A program made the position numbers and the translations under genes. This document shows positions 56,801 to 64,000 of a stretch of DNA of 64,000 bases, piece by piece; within the stretch, counting starts at the first letter, position 1, and the number at the start of each line of letters is the position of its first letter. This DNA is from Hymenopellis radicata (lineage: Eukaryota; Basidiomycota; Agaricomycetes; Agaricales; Physalacriaceae): NCBI GenBank assembly GCA_015501595.1, contig JADNRX010000191.1:41805-105804 (forward strand). The letters run 5' to 3'. The notes beneath the pieces were generated by a model, which saw nothing but the letters and a program-made list of their open reading frames with translations, made no database searches and had not been told where the DNA came from.

Positions 56801-57089
56801 GCTCAACGTAGTATGGATGTAATCCTACGAAAAAAAATCAACAAACAGAAAGGTCCAGAAATTATGAAACAAAAACGCACCAGACAGAATGCCATCTAGG
56901 CCATGGAGATCTGTACAAGCAGGGGTACAACCCGGCATGAAGCGCATCAGGAGAGAGCACCAGCGATGAAGCAGGCAAGAGAGACAACGGTAGATGATGG
57001 TCAAATTTATTTTAAGATAGGAACGATACACGTGATAACGGACAAGCAACATTTCCATAAAGGGAAATGTTCACATGAGGGTGCGATTT

Positions 57090-58957
57090 TCAAGAGTACA
57101 CGGTAAATACAGGTCCTAGAATGGAGGAACGAGGGTACATGGAGTTCAGGAGATCTTTAATAACCATTAATGTCTGCCAGCACGAAACACACGTCTCTCG
57201 AGGACTGTGCCAATCGACAAGGGATACAATGCCATCAAAAGGGACAAAACGATTGCGGGAATGTGGTTCCCAGATGTTAGGGATAGGTTCAAGACCAAGG
57301 ATATACTCCAAATCTCCTTCGACCCCTGACAAGTGAAGATGAACGGAAATGGTGATGACCGTCTGCTGTGACCAACACACAGTAGCAAGGACAGAAACAC
57401 AGTCAAACATGTCCACGGGTTCGCAGTGTAGGACAAGAGTCCTGAGTCGACATAAATCAGGGAAGAAATGAACAGGAAACACCGCGACACGACTATGCAC
57501 TACAGGAAAATTAGCACACTAGATCAGATTTATAGATGCGAACGACCCACTTTTTAATTCCACATGAAGATGTCGCAAGACATGGGAACACGGGTCCAAG
57601 ATGATAGGGAGAAAACCCAACTGGAACGTATATAGAACCAGGGCTAGCTTCACCAACTTGGTCAACGACAACCGGTGAGGGAAACTCATGCCAGAAGGCA
57701 GAATGGATTCGTAGGGCACAAACCGAGCTCCGGCCAGGAAGGCATCCAGCAGAGAACCAATATGCTGTATCATTCCGGAGGAGGATTTCCAAGTGAAATT
57801 CAGAGACACATCCTGCAGAGTGGATTTATCGTCCAAGTACCAATGGGCCGCCTCGGAGTACGACAAACCATAGGGTATCAGGCCGTATAACAAATACCAA
57901 TGGTCAAGCTCCAATGTTTGGGGAGGTTGAGACAGAGGAGCCTAAGAAGTACGTCAATCGACAGGCCGTCGTGTAAAAGAGAGTAGTACCATATCAATAG
58001 CCCGTACAGCAAAGGCTCCAAGGCGAGTCAGAATTGGGTGGGGTCCAAGGAGACAATGTAAGGGTTGCGACAACCGAACATGGGAAAGATGAAGTTCCTT
58101 AACGCAACTCGGGAGAATATGAGCCACAGGGATGTCAAGCTCATAGCTAGAAGTGCCCTCATAGACAACGGTGTCCAACGTCAGCAGGAGGTTCCTGAAC
58201 CACAACGGACGATCACCAAAAACCCAACACCTAAAGATAACCTTCTTGACGATGTGTTGGAGCCCATAACGTGACACAAAACACGCCAACGACATCTCAG
58301 ATGCAATGACATACGCGACTATGTCTGGATGGTCAATTGATACGGAACAGGAATACGGCAGCCGAAGAATCAGTGCGGTGTGACTGAATGGCGTAGCAAG
58401 ATGATTGAACTGCCAACCGACAAGGCGCAATGAGAGTAGATCGGAAAGGGCGAGGTTTTGAATGACCAAAAGTAAGATCTCGGGAGGAAATTTGCCAGGG
58501 AACGAAGAAGGACAGGGAGGGGTGACGGAGTAAACAATCTGCAAAGTGGGAGGAGATGAGGAGTCAAGGCGCGCGACAATGGGGCAGGCCTGAGTAACCG
58601 ATCGAAACGAATGATAAAAGGGAGTATCAAGCATGGCTCGAGCTATAGCCGTGTTACGCTCCATGTAGTAATCATGGCAGCCTACGCGTATGAGACCATG
58701 ATATACCATGAAATATAAGACTTACCTGACAGTACAAGTTCATGAGTACTACTCACGCTGACAATGAGAGGGTCTCGGAATGGTGAGCGCATCATGGTAG
58801 GATGCCAAACGAGAATGAATCCAGAAGCATGAGGAAAAAAGACGTAAATCAACAGGAAGGAGAACTTCAAGAGAAGACAAGCACACGTGGAATCAATCAA
58901 TAATGTAATCAGATTGGGAAGCAAGAAAACAGAATACGCATAGCTAAATACCAACAT
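57090..58957 (-). CDS. F-box-like family protein, copy 6
   Basis: A 5' exon ends VSVSSTHELVLSG (about 58725), preceded by a hydrophobic stretch (58957 downward) that may also be translated. The main exon begins GCHDYYMERNTAIARAM and has FPPEILLLVIQNLALSDLLS, LRLVGWQFNHLATPFSHTA, ASEMSLACFVSRYGLQHIVK and LLGPHPILTRLGAFAVRAID. The middle exon (57914-57519) has YSEAAHWYLDDKSTLQDVSL and PHRLSLTKLVKLALVLY. The last exon (57500-57090) has IWEPHSRNRFVPFDGIVSLV and TCVSCWQTLMVIKDLLNSMY. It is intact by eye. Confidence 0.7.
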
Positions 58958-58987
58958 ACATATCTACAAGACACGAGGCGGCACTGG

Positions 58988-59998
58988 TTACTGAAGGACG
59001 AGGTACATCCCATCCTCGGGAAGAATGTAAGGATTGTTTGAGAGATATGTTCTCGATCCTCTGAACTCGACGGAGGTCACGTTACACATCCACGAGCCAA
59101 ACCACAGCGGCTCAGCCCTTACAAGCCAATTTTCAAACACAATGCGTCTGACGACGTCTTGCAGTCGGTAACGAACAACGAACGCCACCACGGCTAACTC
59201 CATGTCGCTAGTATACATTTCGGTGATGGCGGGAGATGGGTAGATGGATGGGAGTCGGAGAACCAGGCTGGAATGCGTAAAAGGTGCGAACAAACGAGCA
59301 AGAGTGCGGTTCACGACGCGAAGGAAAAGCAAATCCCTGTTACACAGAAAGGGTAACAAGGACAACCAAAGATGGTCAGGAAAACGGACAGACCGGAGAT
59401 AAGAGCCCGGTCTGGCAAGGGGGGATGGAGAGGAAGGGCAACAACAACGACGAGGACCGACGGGAAGGGGATCAGGACAAAGGGAATGGTATACGGCATC
59501 ATTCGTCATAGCTTCTGCGATAAGGAGACGGCGTGAAAGTAAGTCTCTTCCAAGAGGAGCGAGGAACTGGATGTGCAGGAAAGAAATCCGAAGATTGGGA
59601 CCCCGATATGTCACAGAGGACAGAGCGTCAAACAGGCGCACGAAGGCCGATGGCACACAGTGGTGCCAATCAAAGAAAACGAGACCGCGGACCGTTGACC
59701 AAAGATCATACGCGGCCACGAAGGACTCTAAATCAGACTGCGCCACCAACGCAAGCTGACCATTCTCTATACAATCAACACCACCGAGAGCCCGCAACAC
59801 AAGGACGTCATGGGTGAACGCAATCAACATAGAGCAGAAGCGCCGATGTGTTAACCGCAGTACCAAGACATCCTGTCGTCCCAAATACGACACGATGTGT
59901 AGAATGAGTTCCGGAGGGACAACGTCCACCAAGGTGCACGTCCCAAAGTGAAGGACCGAAGCGGTGGAAATGCGAATGAAACAAGTAGATCTCGGCAT
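58988..59998 (-). CDS. Fused double F-box-like ORF, copy 7, lacking the C-terminal blocks
   Basis: One 336-codon frame contains two family N-terminal modules in tandem. The first has VPPELILHIVSYLGRQDVLV, LRLTHRRFCSMLIAFTHDV and FVRLFDALSSVTYRG, and is cut short near FLHIQFLAPLG. The second starts with the usual N-terminal piece (RRLLIAEAMTNDAVYHSL), then FPDHLWLSLLPFLCNRDLLF, LRVVNRTLARLFAPFTHSS, ELAVVAFVVRYRLQDVVRRI and MCNVTSVEFRGSRTYLSN. It ends abruptly at YILPEDGMYLVLQ. No middle or CxxC exon follows. This looks like a deletion fusion between two adjacent copies; whether the product functions is unknown. Confidence 0.6.
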   Translation of the reverse strand: MPRSTCFIRISTASVLHFGTCTLVDVVPPELILHIVSYLGRQDVLVLRLTHRRFCSMLIAFTHDVLVLRALGGVDCIENGQLALVAQSDLESFVAAYDLWSTVRGLVFFDWHHCVPSAFVRLFDALSSVTYRGPNLRISFLHIQFLAPLGRDLLSRRLLIAEAMTNDAVYHSLCPDPLPVGPRRCCCPSSPSPLARPGSYLRSVRFPDHLWLSLLPFLCNRDLLFLRVVNRTLARLFAPFTHSSLVLRLPSIYPSPAITEMYTSDMELAVVAFVVRYRLQDVVRRIVFENWLVRAEPLWFGSWMCNVTSVEFRGSRTYLSNNPYILPEDGMYLVLQ

Positions 59999-60349
59999 GG
60001 ATAGTGTCTAGAGGACGGTCAGAAAACTGATGAACAGTTTAAGAGACACTGACAGGAATCGCGGAGGCACAACAGTCGAGGATGAACGTGGGCGAAAGGG
60101 AGAGGGTAGCGACACAAGAGCAGGACGCACCGCTGGTGCAAGAACAAGGGGAGAATAAGAATACGAAACTCAGAGCGTACGGTTACAACTTCAGTCACCG
60201 ATGTAGAAAAAATTCAATAGGAGATGAAATGTAAAACGGACGTTGTGAATCGCCATAGGAAGAGAAGTGGACTGACGGGCAGTAAAGTAGAAGATCGAAG
60301 ATCACCAAGAAGACGTATGAATAAATTAGAATGAGTGCACGAATCCAAG

Positions 60350-62130
60350 TCAAGCAGAACCGCAAGTCGATAGTCGCCGACCCCGAAAGACAGATGCACG
60401 ACCGGGAAGGGATGGATAACGCTTGTTGAGTAAATCAACCAACGTGTCAAGAACGCCAGGACAGTGTTCGCAAGAAACGCGAGTACACGGGTGGTCAACA
60501 ATAATAACACCGGTGAATGGCGTAGATCGGTTCGACATGTTCGGGAGCCACATGTCCAGCATGAATGGGAGGACGGGCACGTCTGGTAGAGACTCGTGAT
60601 AACGGTCTGTAAGTAGATCGATGTCACCAATAACGGGAATTTCCGGTGGGTGAAGGAAAAGATGAACAGCAAGCGGCTGAGAGAAGCACATACTACGGAT
60701 GACATAGACCATGTCCACAAGAGTATTGTGGTAACAATAGAGGTCTAGGGAACGCAGAGCATGCAGAAAACGGAAAATGGTTCACAGGAGGAAGGAAAAA
60801 ATGTAAACCGGCTACGAAGAGTAAGCCAAGAAGACAACACATCAGCATAAATACGTACATTTGAGAGTGAGACGGAGTGTTGTCAAAAAATGTCGACACT
60901 GGGCGAGGATAGCCGGCATACTGGGAAGGTCCGGAGTCAGAAGCGCAAGCGTAAGAGAAGTGAGGCTGGACAAGGACAGTCGGTGGGGAAACGTGAGGCC
61001 AGCGGGCATCAGGTCTTCAAAGCGAACAGTGCCCCCTTCGGATGTGGCGCGTAACGCGTCAACAAGAGAAGGCACATGAACATTGAAGCCAGGCAGGGAA
61101 CAAGTACAATCCAAAACGAGACGAAGGAGCGTAGGCCGTGGCGCAGAAGACCACGTAAGAGCCTCGGAATACGCTGTGCCAGAAGGATGAAGGCCATTCT
61201 CATCAAGCCAATGAACAACAGTCGCCCGTTCAAAAGAGCTTGACAGAGAGATCGGATACTAGAAGAAAAGACGGATGAACAACATACACAGATGAATGGG
61301 AGGTGAACTTACCAATCCGCCACCTTCGCAAGCAAACATCTCAAGTCTTTGAAGAGACGGGGAAGGGCCAAGCAAATGATGCAAAGAATGGAATCCAAGA
61401 TGCATGTAGGTGATTTCGAGCTGTATGATAGAGCTGGGTAAGACGTGGGTTGGGGGAATGCAAATGCGGTGGCGATCCGTGCCACAGTAGACAACGTGCT
61501 CTACCGAGTTCAAATGTGCTGGAAAGAATAGAGGATTGCCGTCAAAGGGCCATGAATCAAAGGTCACCCGCTTAACAACATCACGGAGGTTGTACCGTAC
61601 CAAAAAGGCAGCAATGGCGACTTCGGTGTTGGCGATATAAGTACAAATGTCGTGACGGGAAAGGGAATTATAGCGGTATGCTGGGAATCGCAGGACCAGG
61701 CCACGATGCGTAAGGTGTGTGAAGAGGAGGGAAAAGGAGCGAGTAACACGCCGAAGAGATAACAGATCGGTATGCGTCAAGTAAAGCGCAAAACGGAGCC
61801 ACAGTTCGGAGGGAAAAACACTGGCGAGTCGAAATGAAATCGGGGAATGGGCACATCGTAATAGGCCCTTCCACAGAACATGGTACGATGCCAAAGTCGG
61901 GTGTGGGAATAGGAGCGAGGGATAGAGAGCGATATTCCTCATCGTTAACAGTGGCGTCATGCACAATGGCTTGTTGAGGTTGAAGGTGAGGATCAACATC
62001 TAAAGGAAACAAAATCACAAACAAGAAAGAAAGTCAGAGGAGAAACCTACTACAGAGAACGAGACGACAAACGTCGGACGTCATCATCAACAGTGCCAGA
62101 AAGTAAGAAGGAATACAGATCAAGGTGGAA
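60350..62130 (-). CDS. F-box-like family protein, copy 8
   Basis: A short 5' exon with MMTSDVCRLVLCS (about 62090) feeds, after an intron, DVDPHLQPQQAIVHDATVND. The main exon has FPSELWLRFALYLTHTDLLS, LRRVTRSFSLLFTHLTHRG, EVAIAAFLVRYNLRDVVKRV and LLGPSPSLQRLEMFACEGGG. The middle exon (about 61240-60842) has RPTLLRLVLDCTCSLPGFNV-type text, PHRLSLSSLTSLTLALL and CRHFLTTLRLTLK. The last exon (60718-60350) has MWLPNMSNRSTPFTGVIIV and SCEHCPGVLDTLVDLLNKRY. It is close to copies 3 and 4 and appears complete. Confidence 0.7.
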
Positions 62131-62347
62131 AGAGAACAAGATGCGTAAAATAAAGTTGGCAGCGATCACGGAGCCAAATAAGGCAATACCAAGAAAGGAA
62201 ATATACAGATACCTGCAGAAATTTGGATGTGCTACTGAAACAGACTGAAGAATTGTAATAAAGTAGCTTCAATGGATAGGTTACCCGAAGAAAAAACAGC
62301 TAACACCAGCCCAAGGGAGTCGGCAGCGGAAGGCACTACGTAGGGAT

Positions 62348-63830
62348 TCATGCAACCAGTAGTAAGTACTGTCCTGTAAGATTATTTCCCAACAAGGTGA
62401 AATAATCCGGCGTCATGCTTTGAACCAAAATCAGTCGTGGCACTGCAAAAGGGCGCTTTGCGACGTACTTCAAGAAATGACCGTTGTCTTGCGCCATGTG
62501 TATAATTGGCCTCGACACAGAGTCAAGCAAGTCAGACCAAGTGTCGGTACGGCCGCTAACGAGGATCATTAACATGAGTGGAATCGATCGAAGGATGGCC
62601 ACAGTAAGCGTATCGTGCATGCATCTGCGATAAGCTTAAGAACTCGTCATGGAAGGAGAAGATGAGAATGGCGTACAACGTCAATAATCAAAGGATTTGA
62701 CTGAGACATGTTTTGAAAGGAGGGAGTGATATATGAGACGAAATGAAAACGCACCAAAGATCGCCTGAATCAATGACCCAATATGTCCGAGAAGGTCCTT
62801 GTATCCTGTCAACGTGTCGATATAGGTGGGCCGACGACGTCTGTGCCAAATGTGAGGGCAAAGGTCAGAGGAAAGGTAAGAGAAGACATACCTCCGCATC
62901 AGAGAGGAGACACTCCGGAGGATGTGAGTCTGGAAGTTAACGACAAGCCTTCGCGATATCGAGGAATGCAGTTATTTGAGGAATAACCAAATAGGTTGGA
63001 CCGAGGGGAATGTATCCATGAGTGGGGCGGCGAGTTGCATGACCGTTTGGGGGACGGACGGGTTCAAGCCGAGGGTGAGCGCTTTCAATATGGGACCGTA
63101 GGGTGTGTACGACAGCCGCGCGACGAGGAGGACTTGTTCGGTGGAGCGGTGGAAGCAGTAGTGGTGTGCGAGAAGGATATCGCGCTGGAAATCCCAGAAC
63201 GAGTTTTTGAGGCTGACAAGCGCGGGTTTCCAGTCATAGAGCAAACAGGGCAGGGAGGAAGGAGTGCACAATCTTTTAGTTATAACTTCACCGTCGCATG
63301 CGAATTCCCCTAATTCACGACAGACTTGGATGAAGATGGTGACTTGCGAACGTAAATGAGATGGAGGATGGCGCCAAAATCTATCGCAAGGTAAGTATAT
63401 AATAAGGAAGACAATCAGGACGCACCAGCACGGCAGCGGCAATGAGAACACAGGGAATTGGATATCTTGCATGGAGACGATGCTATGAGCACGTCGAATG
63501 GATTTCAAGGCGAGCTGGTACGAGGCGGCGGCGAGGGTAGCGCAAAAACAAAACACGGTAGTGACGGTCAAAGGAGGGAGGGACTGCCCAAATCAGGAAG
63601 TGTGCGATGATGAAGCTGTTGACGGCGACGCAGAGGACTACGAGCCAGAGCAAAAATGGAAGTATAGAGGAGAATATAAAGAGAGGACAAGGAAAAACAA
63701 CTTACTCGAATGATGATAGAGAATTTAACGAGTAGAGGAGGTCGAGAATGGTTATCAGCACCTGGAGGACGAGAATGGGTATCGGCATCTGCAAACAGCG
63801 GGAGAATTAAATAACGAAGAATATACAATC
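62348..63830 (-). CDS. Unknown protein with N-terminal hydrophobic segments
   Basis: Minus-strand exons suggest one gene. The 5' part has hydrophobic stretches (VSCFSLSSLYILLYTSIFAL and TVTTVFCFCATLAAASYQLA, LPCWCVLIVFLIIYLP). A soluble part follows: WDFQRDILLAHHYCFHRSTE, QVLLVARLSYTPYGPILKAL, GLNPSVPQTVMQLAAPLMDT. After introns come YIDTLTGYKDLLGHIGSLIQ and a C-terminal exon with RSIPLMLMILVSGRTDTWSD and IIHMAQDNGHFLKYVAKRPF, with the stop at 62348. It has no recognised domain and is not a member of the F-box family. Exon borders are approximate. Confidence 0.4.
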
Positions 63831-64000
63831 ATACAAGAACACAGTACCGAAATAAATCAAGAGAAAGCTACGTAGAAACAGATACCAAGGAAATGGACCC
63901 ACAGGAATCCACAGCGTGACAATTACTTAATGCATTAGTAATGATTTGACAGACGGATAAGGCAATAAAAGAGATCAATTTGGATATAAAGGTATATGGC
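63831..64000. other. Window end, nothing recognised
   Basis: This is AT-richer sequence without an ORF of note. It probably contains upstream sequence of the preceding gene. Confidence 0.3.

Noticed and set aside
1..64000. CRISPR arrays, bacterial operons or Shine-Dalgarno sites
   Set aside because: The window is clearly eukaryotic, with spliceosomal introns throughout. No spaced direct repeats of CRISPR type were seen.

Overview
This is nuclear DNA of a filamentous basidiomycete, most likely an Agaricomycete. The clues are dense genes split by many short introns of about 45-60 bases, a basidiomycete-type Gti1/Pac2 (WOPR) regulator, a UbiA-superfamily membrane enzyme, an intron-bearing tRNA-Asp, a Helitron, a non-LTR retrotransposon remnant, and a large lineage-specific F-box-like family. 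All function calls were made by eye from translated sequence. Many internal gene boundaries are approximate because introns are frequent.

Layout. 1-17.7 kb is the ordinary-looking half. It holds an NCS1 nucleobase permease (cut by the left edge), an MFS exporter, a UbiA-type prenyltransferase/cyclase-like gene, and two small secreted cysteine-rich peptide genes facing away from each other with a third broken copy. These are followed by a gene resembling the front part of Mutator-type transposase proteins, poorly preserved unrecognised genes, a roughly 400-residue unknown gene, tRNA-Asp(GTC), and a decayed LINE. 17.8-26.4 kb is a hydrophobic ORF abutted by an AT-rich, largely intact Helitron. 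The Helitron encodes Rep and PIF1-helicase regions plus a C-terminal cysteine-peptidase-like domain, and carries a 45-bp minisatellite near its 5' end. 26.9-31 kb and 46.9-62 kb are two blocks of F-box-like genes, all on the minus strand, sharing a C-terminal CxxC signature.

The 31-46 kb block between the two F-box stretches differs in character. It contains the WOPR transcription factor, a 2-oxoglutarate/Fe(II) oxygenase of the TET/JBP-like type, a Ulp1-fold protein whose catalytic His and Cys appear replaced, and several coherent but unrecognised multi-exon genes. In other Agaricomycetes TET/JBP-like genes travel with KDZ-type transposons. No KDZ transposase was recognised here, so a mobile origin for the block is only an inference. 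A small protein at 49 kb carries SUMO-attachment and SUMO-binding-like motifs.

A recurring oddity is that several otherwise well-preserved genes are broken by single missing bases in C or G runs. This could be true decay or a consensus error in the assembly.
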